From the NCBI RefSeq assembly GCF_001942625.1, contig NZ_MLCL01000086.1, positions 124,001-188,000 on the forward strand: 64,000 nucleotides of DNA. Direction: 5' to 3'. Position numbers and translations under genes: made by a program. Shown in pieces: positions 51,482-59,706 of the stretch. The DNA comes from Mycobacterium syngnathidarum. Its GTDB lineage: Bacteria > Actinomycetota > Actinomycetes > Mycobacteriales > Mycobacteriaceae. Each line of letters opens with the position of its first letter. The first letter of the stretch is position 1. The notes beneath the pieces are model-generated. The model saw only the letters and a program-made list of their open reading frames with translations. It was not told the DNA's origin and made no database searches.

Positions 51482-52027
51482 ATGGCTGGTGTGCTGCCCG
51501 GTGAGATCCGTCAGATCGGCTACGTCGTCACCGATCTTGACGACGCCATCGCGGACTGGACCGACATGGGTGTCGGACCCTGGTTCGTGCTCCGCGACGT
51601 ACCGCAGAAGGTGACCTATCGTGGCGCGCCCTGCGAGGTGAACGTGTCGCTCGCGTTGTCCAACAGCGGCGACCTCCAGGTCGAGTTGATCCAGCAACTG
51701 GACGAGACGCCCAGCATCTTCACCGAATTTCTGACCGCCACCGGCGGAGGATTTCACCAACTTGCTTACTGGGCAGAAGACTTCGATGCGGCGATGGTCA
51801 AGCTCGGCGAGGCCGGTTGGCCCAGGGTGTGGTCGGGCGGGGAAGGCGAGGGTGTCCGGTTCGCGTACTTCGAGCCGCCGACGGGTGCCGCGATCGTCGA
51901 GATCATGGAACTGACCGAGGCCTCGGCCGGAATGGGCGCCTACGTCCGAGCGCAGGCCGCCGACTGGGACGGCAGCGACCCGGTTCGGGAGTTGGGCGGC
52001 AGACGTCGGCCCAGTGGCCAGCTGTGA
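51482..52027 (+). CDS. VOC (glyoxalase/dioxygenase) superfamily protein
   Basis: 181 residues with two VOC beta-alpha-beta modules. The first starts IRQIGYVVTDLDDAIADW; the second contains GGFHQLAYWAEDFDAAM and ends AIVEIMELTE. His (in GFHQLAY) and the C-terminal Glu (VEIME) are candidate metal ligands, but the first module has Gly-Tyr where a His is usual, so metal binding is uncertain. Members include epimerases, dioxygenases and lyases; the function here is unknown. Divergent from the DUF35/Ltp operon under a shared operator array. Confidence 0.75.
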   Translation: MAGVLPGEIRQIGYVVTDLDDAIADWTDMGVGPWFVLRDVPQKVTYRGAPCEVNVSLALSNSGDLQVELIQQLDETPSIFTEFLTATGGGFHQLAYWAEDFDAAMVKLGEAGWPRVWSGGEGEGVRFAYFEPPTGAAIVEIMELTEASAGMGAYVRAQAADWDGSDPVRELGGRRRPSGQL

Positions 52028-52082
52028 CACGGGTTCTTGGCGAAACTGTGTGACACGTGGCCACTCGGCACGCGCGCAGGGC

Positions 52083-52799
52083 CTACTTGCCCTTGTTCAT
52101 CACCTTGTCCGCGGCGGCCCAGTGCTCGTCGGCGCACCAGAGCCGGGCGAAAGCCGAAACTGCCTCGGTGGTGGACACCCCGTTGATCACGCGCTTGACC
52201 TCGCCGGCCTGACGTCGGGCCAGCAGTTGGGCCGCCGACCGCCAGGCCTCGGCGAACTCGGCGCGGGGAACCACCTGGTCGACCAGGCCGACCTGCTCGG
52301 CCTCCCGCGCGTCCAGAATGCGGCCGGTCCCGGCCAGCAGTAGCGCCCGGCTGCGGCCGACCAGCGTGGCGAGCCGCTCGGCCCCGCCCCAGGCCGGCAT
52401 GATCGCCAGCGCCACCTGGTTGAAGCCGATCTTGATGTCGTCGGCGGCGATCCGGATGTCTGCTGCCACCGCCACTTCGGCCCCACCGCCCAAGGCGTGG
52501 CCGTTGAGCGCCGCGATGACCGGCCCGTCGAACCCGGCGATGCGGTCGCAGATCGTGCGCATCCGCCAGGCCATCTCCGACGCCTCGAGTTCGGTGCGCA
52601 GGGCTGACAGTTCCTTGAGGTCGCCCCCGGAAACGAAGGCGCGGTCGCCGCCGCCGGTGATCACCAGGGCGCGAGCGCCGACGGCCCCGTCCAGCGCCTT
52701 GTTCAGCGCATCCATGGTGTCCAGCGAGATGGCGTTGCGCGCCTGCGGCCGGTCGATCGTGATGACCGCCAGTTCGCCGTCGATTTCGAGGTCGACCAT
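52083..52799 (-). CDS. enoyl-CoA hydratase/isomerase (crotonase) family protein with altered active site
   Basis: 238-residue crotonase-fold protein. The oxyanion-hole elements are present (AFVSGGDLKEL and ALNGHALGGGAEVA). The two glutamates that make a hydratase are not: the first position lies in FNQVALAIMP (Val where Glu is expected) and the second in ALLLAGTGRI (Leu). It is therefore unlikely to be a simple hydratase; isomerase, hydrolase or C-C lyase chemistry is possible. ATG 52799 with GGAG 8 nt upstream. Divergent from an acyl-CoA ligase, 58 bp apart. Confidence 0.82.
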   Translation of the reverse strand: MVDLEIDGELAVITIDRPQARNAISLDTMDALNKALDGAVGARALVITGGGDRAFVSGGDLKELSALRTELEASEMAWRMRTICDRIAGFDGPVIAALNGHALGGGAEVAVAADIRIAADDIKIGFNQVALAIMPAWGGAERLATLVGRSRALLLAGTGRILDAREAEQVGLVDQVVPRAEFAEAWRSAAQLLARRQAGEVKRVINGVSTTEAVSAFARLWCADEHWAAADKVMNKGK

Positions 52800-52817
52800 C
52801 AAACGTTCTCCAGTTCC

Positions 52818-52854
52818 GGGATTGGCATTCTCGTCTGATGAGAATAACATCACC
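52818..52854. promoter_or_regulatory. candidate operator, ATTCTC-N7-GAGAAT core
   Basis: Perfect ATTCTC-GTCTGAT-GAGAAT (52827-52845), flanked by weaker outer half-sites at 3-nt spacing (GGGATT at 52818, ATCACC at 52849). It occupies most of the 58-bp gap between the divergent crotonase and ligase genes. Confidence 0.65.
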
Positions 52855-52857
52855 GTT

Positions 52858-54399
52858 GTGCGCGACATCCCCGTTGAGCTGACCAAACGGTACGTCGAAA
52901 ACGGCTGGTGGCGGCCCGAAACCCTGGGTCAGATGCTGGCCGACGGTCTGGCTGCCAGCCCCGATGCCGGGTTCTGCGTGCACTCCGCGACCCGCCCCTA
53001 CCAGGGCACATTCGGCGAGGTCGAGCACACCGCCCGCCGTCTGGCCGCTGGGCTGCGTGATCGCGGGGTCGGAGCCGGCGACGTGGTGGCCCTGCAACTG
53101 CCGAACTGGATGGAGGCTGCGGTCGCGTTCTGGGCCTCGGCATTCCTCGGCGCGGTCACGGTCCCGATCGTGCACTTCTACGGCCGCAAGGAACTCGGCC
53201 ACATCATGGCCACGGCAAAGCCCAAGGTGTTCATCACCACCGAGCAGTTCGGCCGGATGAAGTTCGAGCCCGATCTGTGTGCCGATGTCCCGATCGTCGG
53301 GCTGGTCGGGCAGTCGTCGTTCACCGACCTGCTCGCCGACGAACCGATGAGTGGCACCCTGACCGCGGATCCGGCGGCGCCGGCCCTGATCGCATTCACC
53401 TCGGGAACCACCCGCGAGCCCAAAGGCGTCATCCACAGCCATCAGACGCTGGGCTTCGAAACCCGCCAGTTGCTGGAGAACTATCCGCCGGACCGCGGCC
53501 GCCAGCTCACCGCCACGCCCGTCGGGCATTTCATCGGCATGCTCGGCGCGTTCCTGATCCCGGTGCTCGAAGGCGCTCCGATCGATCTGTGCGACGTCTG
53601 GGATCCCGGCAAGGTGCTGGAGTTGATCGAGCGTGACGAACTGTCGATCGGCGGCGGACCGCCCTACTTCGTCACCAGCCTGATGGACCATCCGCAGTTC
53701 AACGAGCGCCATCTGGCCCGGTTCACCACTGTCGGCCTCGGCGGCTCGACGGTGCCCGCAGCCGTCACGCGGCGACTGGCCGATCTGGGTTTGTTCGTCT
53801 TCCGTTCCTACGGCAGCACCGAGCATCCGTCGATCACCGGGTCGGGGGCCGGGGCCCCGGAGGACAAGCGGTTGTACACCGACGGCAATGTTCGCCCCGG
53901 TGTGGAGATCCGGCTCGGACCGGACGGCGAGATCTTCAGCCGCGGGCCGGACCTGTGCCTGGGGTACACCGACGATGCCCTCACCGCAAAGCATTTCGAC
54001 GCCGATGGGTGGTATCGCACCGGGGACATCGGAGTCCTCGACGACGACGGCTATCTGACGATCACCGACCGCACCACCGATCTCATCATCCGCGGCGGGG
54101 AGAACATCAGCGCGCTCGAGGTGGAGGAAGTGCTGCTGGCGCTGCCCGACGTGATCGAGGCGATCGTGGTGGCTGCCCCGGACGCGCGGCTGGGCGAGCG
54201 GGTGGCTGCGGTGCTTCGGGTGCGCGACGGCGGCACGATGCCGACGCTCGATCAGGTCCGGTCGCATTTCGAGGCCGGCGGGGTGGCCCGGCAGAAGTGG
54301 CCGGAAGAGCTACATCAGGCCGAAGATTTTCCCCGAACGGCCAGCGGCAAGGTGCAGAAGTTTGTCATCCGTCAGGAGATTGCTGCAATCGCCCGGTGA
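52858..54399 (+). CDS. acyl-CoA synthetase (AMP-binding, FadD type)
   Basis: 513 residues of the ANL superfamily. Phosphate loop FTSGTTREPKG (about 179-189), FRSYGSTEHPS (adenine site), YRTGDIGVLDDDGYLTITDR (hinge region) and C-terminal PRTASGKVQKF with the catalytic Lys. The GTG at 52858 (MRDIPVELTKR) is the first usable start after the operator; longer readings extend into the divergent gene. It activates a carboxylic acid as acyl-CoA via acyl-AMP. The substrate is probably a pathway acid rather than a common fatty acid (inference). Confidence 0.9.
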   Translation: MRDIPVELTKRYVENGWWRPETLGQMLADGLAASPDAGFCVHSATRPYQGTFGEVEHTARRLAAGLRDRGVGAGDVVALQLPNWMEAAVAFWASAFLGAVTVPIVHFYGRKELGHIMATAKPKVFITTEQFGRMKFEPDLCADVPIVGLVGQSSFTDLLADEPMSGTLTADPAAPALIAFTSGTTREPKGVIHSHQTLGFETRQLLENYPPDRGRQLTATPVGHFIGMLGAFLIPVLEGAPIDLCDVWDPGKVLELIERDELSIGGGPPYFVTSLMDHPQFNERHLARFTTVGLGGSTVPAAVTRRLADLGLFVFRSYGSTEHPSITGSGAGAPEDKRLYTDGNVRPGVEIRLGPDGEIFSRGPDLCLGYTDDALTAKHFDADGWYRTGDIGVLDDDGYLTITDRTTDLIIRGGENISALEVEEVLLALPDVIEAIVVAAPDARLGERVAAVLRVRDGGTMPTLDQVRSHFEAGGVARQKWPEELHQAEDFPRTASGKVQKFVIRQEIAAIAR

Positions 54400-54441
54400 G
54401 CAGCCTCCGGGGCGAGTTGGGCATTGCGGCAGCTAGTAAGT

Positions 54442-54456
54442 GAGAATATGATTCTC
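54442..54456. promoter_or_regulatory. candidate operator, perfect GAGAAT-N3-ATTCTC dyad
   Basis: GAGAAT-ATG-ATTCTC, a perfect 6+6 inverted repeat, 25 bp upstream of the amidohydrolase start at 54479. Confidence 0.65.
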
Positions 54457-54478
54457 GTGAATTGCAAAGGAGTTTTCC

Positions 54479-55669
54479 ATGGGACAACTGTCGCACCGGG
54501 TCGACATTCCGTTTCCGCTGTTCGACGCGGACAACCACCTGTATGAGCCGCCGGAGGCGATGACCAAGTACCTCCCCAAGGAGTACAAGGACATCGTCCA
54601 GTACGTCGAGGTCAACGGCCGCACCAAGATCGCGATCGACGGCCACATCAGCAACTACATCCCGAACCCCACGTTCTCGCATGTGGCCAAGCCCGGTGCC
54701 TGGGAGGAGTACTTCAAGTTCGGCAACCCGGACGGCAAGAGCAAGCGTGAGCTGTTCGGTGAGCCGATGCGCTCCATCCCGGCCTTCTTCGAGCCGGCTC
54801 CGCGCCTGGAGCTGATGAACGAACTCGGCGTCGACCGCAGCCTCATGTTCCCGACGCTGGCCAGCCTCATCGAGGAGCGGCTGCGCGACAACCCGGTCGC
54901 CATCCACGTCATCATCCACTCGCTCAACCAGTGGCTCGACGAGGTCTGGGGCTTCAACTACCAGAACCGCATCTTCGTCACCCCGGTCATCACCCTGCCG
55001 ATCGTCGAGAAGGCGATCGAGGAACTGGAGTGGGCCGTCAAGCGCGGTGCCCGCGCCATCCTGGTCCGCCCGGCGCCGGTGCCCGGCTTCCGTGGCCCGC
55101 GCTCGTTCGCGTTGCCCGAGTTCGACCCCTTCTGGGAGCGTTGCGTCGAGTACGACGTGTTCGTCGGCATGCACTCCTCCGACAGCGGTTACTCGCGCTA
55201 CACCTCGGAATGGGACGGCACCGTGCAGGAGATGCTGCCGTTCCAGACCAACGCGATGGGCATCCTCAACGAGTGGCGCCCGATCCAGGACGCGGTGGCA
55301 TCCTGGGTCATCCACGGAGCGCTGTTCCGGCATCCGAAGCTCAAGGTCGGCATCGTCGAGGCCGGCTCCAAGTGGATGTTCCCGCTGCTGGATTCCATGG
55401 CCGAGGTCTGGAAGAAGGCTCCGGAAGCTTTCCTTGGCAATCCGATCGAGGAGATCAAGAACCGCATCTACGTCAGCCCGTTCTACGAGGAAGGCATCGA
55501 TGACCTGATCAACCTCATCGGTGTCGACCAGGTGCTGTACGGCTCCGACTGGCCGCACCCCGAGGGTCTGGCCGAGCCGACGCATTACGTCACCGCGCTT
55601 GAGCACCTCGCTGTCGAAGATCAGGCCAAGATCATGGGCGGCAACCTCGGTCGTCTCGTCACGACCTAA
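54479..55669 (+). CDS. amidohydrolase-2 family metal-dependent hydrolase/decarboxylase
   Basis: 396 residues. N-terminal metal motif FDADNHLYEP (Asp18, His20), MHSSDSG (His232), and catalytic Asp357 in YGSDWPHPEG. All key residues are intact. It is the third amidohydrolase of the window and differs from the pair at 7201-9501 by its DADNH motif. It precedes a FadD gene with only a 38-bp gap, so the two are an operon under the perfect operator at 54442. Family chemistry is C-C or C-N bond hydrolysis, or decarboxylation. Confidence 0.88.
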   Translation: MGQLSHRVDIPFPLFDADNHLYEPPEAMTKYLPKEYKDIVQYVEVNGRTKIAIDGHISNYIPNPTFSHVAKPGAWEEYFKFGNPDGKSKRELFGEPMRSIPAFFEPAPRLELMNELGVDRSLMFPTLASLIEERLRDNPVAIHVIIHSLNQWLDEVWGFNYQNRIFVTPVITLPIVEKAIEELEWAVKRGARAILVRPAPVPGFRGPRSFALPEFDPFWERCVEYDVFVGMHSSDSGYSRYTSEWDGTVQEMLPFQTNAMGILNEWRPIQDAVASWVIHGALFRHPKLKVGIVEAGSKWMFPLLDSMAEVWKKAPEAFLGNPIEEIKNRIYVSPFYEEGIDDLINLIGVDQVLYGSDWPHPEGLAEPTHYVTALEHLAVEDQAKIMGGNLGRLVTT

Positions 55670-55707
55670 GGGGCCGACACATCAATCAGTGGCAGACCAT
55701 CCCCGAG

Positions 55708-57162
55708 ATGGTCTTGAGTGCAGCGGACCGGTTCGGCGATGCCGAGGCTGTCGTGGACGGTCCGCTGCGGCTGTCTTTCACCGAACTCGTCGAGCGCATC
55801 CGTAAAGCCTCGGGTGCGTTCGCCGAGTTCGGCGTCGCCAAGGGGGACCGGGTCGCAATCTGGGCGCCGAACTCGGCCGAATGGATCATCGCCGCATTCG
55901 GGATCATGGCCGCCGGCGGTGTGCTGGTCCCGGTCAACACCCGGTTCAAGACCGACGAGGCCGCCGATGTGGTCGCGCGCAGCGGAGCGAAGGCGGTGAT
56001 GGTCCAGAAGGGTTTCCTCGGACAGGATTTCACCTTCGCCGGGACCGAGGTCGATGTCCCGGTCATCGACCTGAAGTCGGACTTCCTGGGCAGCGGTTCG
56101 CCGTTCACCCGGGACATGGCGCCCACGGACATCGCTGATGTCATCTTCACCTCGGGCACCACCGGCAGGCCCAAGGGCGCGATGATGAACCACCGCCAGA
56201 CGCTGCGGGCCTACGAAGAATGGGCCACCCTGGCGGATCTGCGCGAGGGCGACCGCTACCTGATGATCAACCCGTACTTCCACACGTTCGGGTTGAAGGC
56301 CGGGTTGGTGGCGTGCTTCCTGCGCGGCGCGACGATGCTGCCGGTGGCCGTGTTCGATGTCGATGATGTCGTGGAACTCATCGAGCGCGAGCGCATCACG
56401 ATGCTGCCGGGCCCGCCCACGCTGTACCACTCGCTGCTCGCTGTCCCAGACCGAACCCGGCTGGCGACGCTGCGGGCAGGGGTGACCGGCGCCGCGGACA
56501 TCCCGGTGGAGCTGGTGCGTCGTATCCGGGACGAGCTGCCGTTCCAGACGCTGATGACCGGTTATGGCCTGACCGAGGCGGGCAACGTCACGCTGTCGCG
56601 GCCGGGCGACTCGGCCGAGGACGTGGCCACCACCGCCGGGCTGCCGTGTGAGGGCGTCGATGTTCGCATCGCCGGCGACACCGAGGTGCTGGTGCGCGGA
56701 TACAACGTGATGCAGGGCTACCTGGACGATCCCGCCGCCACCGCCGAGGCGATCGACGCCGACGGCTGGCTGCACACCGGAGACCTCGGCGAGTTCACCG
56801 AGTCCGGGCGGCTGCGGATCGTCGGACGTAAGAAGGACATGTTCATCGTCGGCGGATTCAATGCCTATCCGGCCGAGATCGAGGGGTTCCTCCTTGAGCA
56901 TCCGGCGGTTGCGCAGGTTGCTGTCATCGGTGTCGCCGACGAGCGGATGGGGCAGGTCGGCAAGGCGTTCGTGGTGCTCCGGGACGAGCCGGGTACGTCG
57001 GGGATCGCCGCCGAGGAATTGATCGCCTGGAGCCGCGAGCGAATGGCCGGCTACAAGGTGCCGCGGTATGTCGAGTTTCTCGACGAACTACCGCTCAACG
57101 CCACGGGCAAGGTCATGAAGAATGAGCTCGAGACGCGGGTAGCGGCGATCCACGCTAAGTGA
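55708..57162 (+). CDS. acyl-CoA ligase (FadD, AMP-binding); start uncertain
   Basis: 484 residues from ATG 55708. Phosphate loop FTSGTTGRPKG (about 147-157), GYGLTEAGN, HTGDLGEF and C-terminal PLNATGKVMKN with the catalytic Lys. The frame stays open upstream to 55681 and encodes INQWQTIPE, which reads like the normal start of this family. However, only an ATC codon lies at the right distance from AGGGG, and no ATG, GTG or TTG is available. Sequence style is close to the FadD3 group (ligases for ring-derived propionate side chains), but I cannot confirm that. Last gene after the amidohydrolase. Confidence 0.87.
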   Translation: MVLSAADRFGDAEAVVDGPLRLSFTELVERIRKASGAFAEFGVAKGDRVAIWAPNSAEWIIAAFGIMAAGGVLVPVNTRFKTDEAADVVARSGAKAVMVQKGFLGQDFTFAGTEVDVPVIDLKSDFLGSGSPFTRDMAPTDIADVIFTSGTTGRPKGAMMNHRQTLRAYEEWATLADLREGDRYLMINPYFHTFGLKAGLVACFLRGATMLPVAVFDVDDVVELIERERITMLPGPPTLYHSLLAVPDRTRLATLRAGVTGAADIPVELVRRIRDELPFQTLMTGYGLTEAGNVTLSRPGDSAEDVATTAGLPCEGVDVRIAGDTEVLVRGYNVMQGYLDDPAATAEAIDADGWLHTGDLGEFTESGRLRIVGRKKDMFIVGGFNAYPAEIEGFLLEHPAVAQVAVIGVADERMGQVGKAFVVLRDEPGTSGIAAEELIAWSRERMAGYKVPRYVEFLDELPLNATGKVMKNELETRVAAIHAK

Positions 57163-57252
57163 GCGCACAGCACGTAAACATCATTTCCGCAGGTGAATAG
57201 ACATTTAAGCGCCTGCTGTCGATGATGTACTCTCGGGTCACTACCGCAAACT

Positions 57253-57267
57253 GATAACGTAATTCTC
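57253..57267. promoter_or_regulatory. candidate operator, GATAAC-N3-ATTCTC
   Basis: GATAAC-GTA-ATTCTC, 35 bp upstream of the Mce-associated protein gene at 57302. Perfect right half-site, two differences on the left. Confidence 0.5.
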
Positions 57268-57301
57268 GTTAAGCAGGCTGCTGAACGGACAGGAGGTCGG
57301 C

Positions 57302-58153
57302 ATGCCGTCCCGCAAGCCTTCGTCGCCGGTAATCGATACTAGCGAAGATGATGCGTCGCCCGGCGACGCGCTCAAGTTGGCCGAACAGGCCGAAGCCGAG
57401 GCTGCCGAGGCCGAGGCAGTAGCAGCTGCCGCGCGCGCCCGGGCCAAAGCCATCCGGCTACGCAATGAGGCCGCCGCCGACAACGGTGCCGCCGACATCG
57501 TCGAGTTCCCAGAAGAGGTCGACGACGCCGCCGTTGCGGAGTCGGCCGGTCGTCCTGACGACGCCGAGCCGGCCGAGACCGGGGCCGCCGAGATCACCGA
57601 CAGCACCGGGGTAGAGGCCGACGCCGAGAGCAAGCCGTCGAGCCGGGTACCGCGGGTGAGGGTTTCTCGCCTGTTCTGGAAAGTGCTGGCGACCTGCATC
57701 ACGCTCATCGTCATCGTCGGCCTGCTCGTCCTCAGCGGGTTGATGATCTGGAATCATCGCCAGGCCCAGCATCGCGAGCAGTTGACCGCCGAATACACCG
57801 CGGCGGCCCGTCAGACGGTCGTGACCTTGATGTCGCTCGACTTCAACCACGCCCAGGACGCGGTCAAGAACATCCTCGACAACTCCACCGGCGAGTTCCG
57901 GGAGGATTTCGAGGCTCAGTCGAAAGACTTCGTCAAGCTCGCCCAGGACGCGAAAGTGGTGACCGAGGCCAACGTCACCGGCGCCGCCGTCGACAGCATG
58001 AGCGACGACAAGGCGGTGGTCCTGGTGGCGGTGAACACCAAGGTCACCAACACCACGGGGGCCAACAAGCAACCGCGACCGTGGCGGGTGGCCGTGAACT
58101 TGGTCCGCGAAGGTGACCAGATCAAGCTGTCGAAAGTCGAGTTCGTGCCGTGA
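57302..58153 (+). CDS. Mce-associated membrane protein
   Basis: 283 residues. Ala/Glu-rich, probably coiled-coil N-terminal region (about 20-57), an acidic linker, one membrane helix (127-150, ITLIVIVGLLVLSGLMIW), and an extracytoplasmic domain of about 130 residues (YTAAARQTVVTLMSLDFNHAQDAVKNILDNSTGEF) typical of Mas/Mam proteins encoded next to mce operons. These stabilise or assist Mce importers. ATG 57302 with AGGAGG upstream; overlaps the next gene by 4 bp. Here it sits 12 kb from the mce operon but shares the GAGAAT-type operator of the other catabolic genes. Confidence 0.85.
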   Translation: MPSRKPSSPVIDTSEDDASPGDALKLAEQAEAEAAEAEAVAAAARARAKAIRLRNEAAADNGAADIVEFPEEVDDAAVAESAGRPDDAEPAETGAAEITDSTGVEADAESKPSSRVPRVRVSRLFWKVLATCITLIVIVGLLVLSGLMIWNHRQAQHREQLTAEYTAAARQTVVTLMSLDFNHAQDAVKNILDNSTGEFREDFEAQSKDFVKLAQDAKVVTEANVTGAAVDSMSDDKAVVLVAVNTKVTNTTGANKQPRPWRVAVNLVREGDQIKLSKVEFVP

Positions 58154-58836
58154 GCCTGGATCAGGAAACCAACGAGACCGAAACCAAAGAGACCGAGAAC
58201 GACGACACCGAGGCGGCAGTCGAGAAAGACGAGACCGACACGGTTGCCGAGGTCGAAGAAACCACCGACGCCGGCGAAGAGCAGGCCGAGGCCGACGCGT
58301 CCGGCGAAGCCCCGGCTGATCCCGAGCCGAAGCACGGGTGGCGGCACAAGCTGACCAAGCTGTGGTTTCCGCTGGCGTTGGCGGTGGCGCTGATCGCTTC
58401 GGCTGCGCTGGCCGGCTGGCTGTACTTCGCGCAGTACCGGGTGGACCAGCAGACGGGTCCGGCGGCGTCGGAAACGGTGCTCAAGGCCGCGAACGACGGC
58501 ACGGTAGCCCTGCTGAGCTATGCACCGGACAGTCTCGACCGGGATTTCACCGCCGCCAAGTCGCACTTGACCGGTGATTTCCTGTCGTACTACACCCAGT
58601 TCACCCAGGAAATCGTCGCGCCGGCAGCCAAGCAGAAGTCGGTCAAGACGGCGGCATCGGTGGTGCGGTCGGCCATCTCGGAGATCCATCCTGATTCAGC
58701 GGTCGCACTGGTTTTCGTCAACCAGGCCACCACCAGCGCCGACAATCCGAACGGCAGTTTCTCGGCCAGCGCTGTCAAGGTCGGTCTGAGCAAGATCGAC
58801 GGCAACTGGTTGATCTCGTCGTTCGACCCGGTATAG
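58150..58836 (+). CDS. Mce-associated membrane protein
   Basis: 228 residues. Very acidic Thr/Glu-rich N-terminal tail (1-60), basic patch KHGWRHKLTK, membrane helix (about 71-94), then a Mas-type extracytoplasmic domain (VLKAANDGTVALLSYAPDSLDRDFTAAKSHLTGDF). Same architecture as the gene before, which it overlaps (GTGA), so the two are likely partners. Such proteins occur in pairs after several mce operons. Confidence 0.85.
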   Translation: MSLDQETNETETKETENDDTEAAVEKDETDTVAEVEETTDAGEEQAEADASGEAPADPEPKHGWRHKLTKLWFPLALAVALIASAALAGWLYFAQYRVDQQTGPAASETVLKAANDGTVALLSYAPDSLDRDFTAAKSHLTGDFLSYYTQFTQEIVAPAAKQKSVKTAASVVRSAISEIHPDSAVALVFVNQATTSADNPNGSFSASAVKVGLSKIDGNWLISSFDPV

Positions 58837-58856
58837 GCGCCGTCGCCGGCGGGGCA

Positions 58857-58973
58857 TCAGTCCTGCGCGTGCCGCTCGTAGGCCCATCGCTCGAGCCAGG
58901 TCTGCAGGTCGTGCACCGCCAGCGCGGTCACCACCGCGCCGGCCACGGCGAGAACGAGCAACAGCGCACTCAT
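58857..58973 (-). CDS. 38-aa single-pass membrane protein
   Basis: 38 residues: a hydrophobic helix (SALLLVLAVAGAVVTALAV) followed by a short amphipathic tail rich in His, Trp and Arg. The ATG at 58973 overlaps the stop of the SARP-like gene (ATGA) and has GAGG 8 nt upstream, so it is a genuine coupled gene too short for most gene finders. Function unknown. Confidence 0.65.
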   Translation of the reverse strand: MSALLLVLAVAGAVVTALAVHDLQTWLERWAYERHAQD

Positions 58974-59551
58974 GGCAGGCACCTCACGTTGTCGTTTTGG
59001 CGGCCTCCGTGCGACGCGGGCCGGCGCGGTGCGCCCGGCACTGCGTAATGCGTTACCTGCCTGGGTACCGGAATTCCGGGAGCGTCCAGGACAGACCGTT
59101 TGATGGCCCGGTAGCGGTCGCGCTCGGCGGCACACCAGGAGTCAGTCCAGCCTTCGAGCAGATCGCGGCTCCGGATCAGCCGGTGTAGGACGGGATGGGT
59201 GCCCGCGGGTGCCGGTCGCGCGTCGATCGCCATCGCCTCGTGCAATGCGAGGGCTTCATGCCAGTCAACCTTCACCTCGGGAGCGAGGCTGACGTACTGA
59301 TGCCGGACCACGAGCAAGGAGTCGGCGCCCAACGGTCGCAATCGCCACAGCGCCGATCGCAGCGAGGACACCGCCTTGTGCGGCGGGGTCCCCGGCCACA
59401 GCAAGTCGCACACCCAGCTGCGATGCAGCTCCCGGTGCTTGACCGCGGCCAACGCCACCAGTCGTCGACATGAGGGCGGCAACACCACCGGCTCCAGGTC
59501 GCGGTATACGGCGAACTCGCCGAGAACGTTCAGCGTGAATTGCTTGGACAC
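58970..59551 (-). CDS. short SARP/BTAD-type transcriptional regulator
   Basis: 193 residues. An OmpR-like winged helix opens the protein (FTLNVLGEFAVYRDLEPVVLPPSCRRLVALAAV; LLWPGTPPHKAVSSLRSALWRLR). It is followed by the beginning of a bacterial transcriptional activation domain that stops after AERDRYRAIKRSVLDAP. Full SARPs continue with several TPR-like helices; here the C-terminus changes into a Pro/Arg-rich end, so the activation domain is truncated. It could still bind DNA. It is coupled to the 38-aa membrane protein and divergent from ltrA. Confidence 0.75.
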   Translation of the reverse strand: MSKQFTLNVLGEFAVYRDLEPVVLPPSCRRLVALAAVKHRELHRSWVCDLLWPGTPPHKAVSSLRSALWRLRPLGADSLLVVRHQYVSLAPEVKVDWHEALALHEAMAIDARPAPAGTHPVLHRLIRSRDLLEGWTDSWCAAERDRYRAIKRSVLDAPGIPVPRQVTHYAVPGAPRRPASHGGRQNDNVRCLP

Positions 59552-59706
59552 ACGCTCATCCTCGAGCCTGGCGGAGGTGCTGACATCAGTAGTGCACTAC
59601 CTGTATTTGGCGTACGTTTCGGCCAGCACGCCGTAGCCAATCCATGGCCCGGCGCCCCGATGCGGTGGAATTGCGGTGCAATCTGGCGAGAAAGGGACAT
59701 ACAAGG

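Noticed and set aside
51940..54267. 775-codon open frame on the minus strand
   Set aside because: It lies opposite the crotonase and acyl-CoA ligase genes, whose motifs are clear. Its translation is low-complexity Arg/Gly/Pro-rich, typical of antisense frames in GC-rich DNA.
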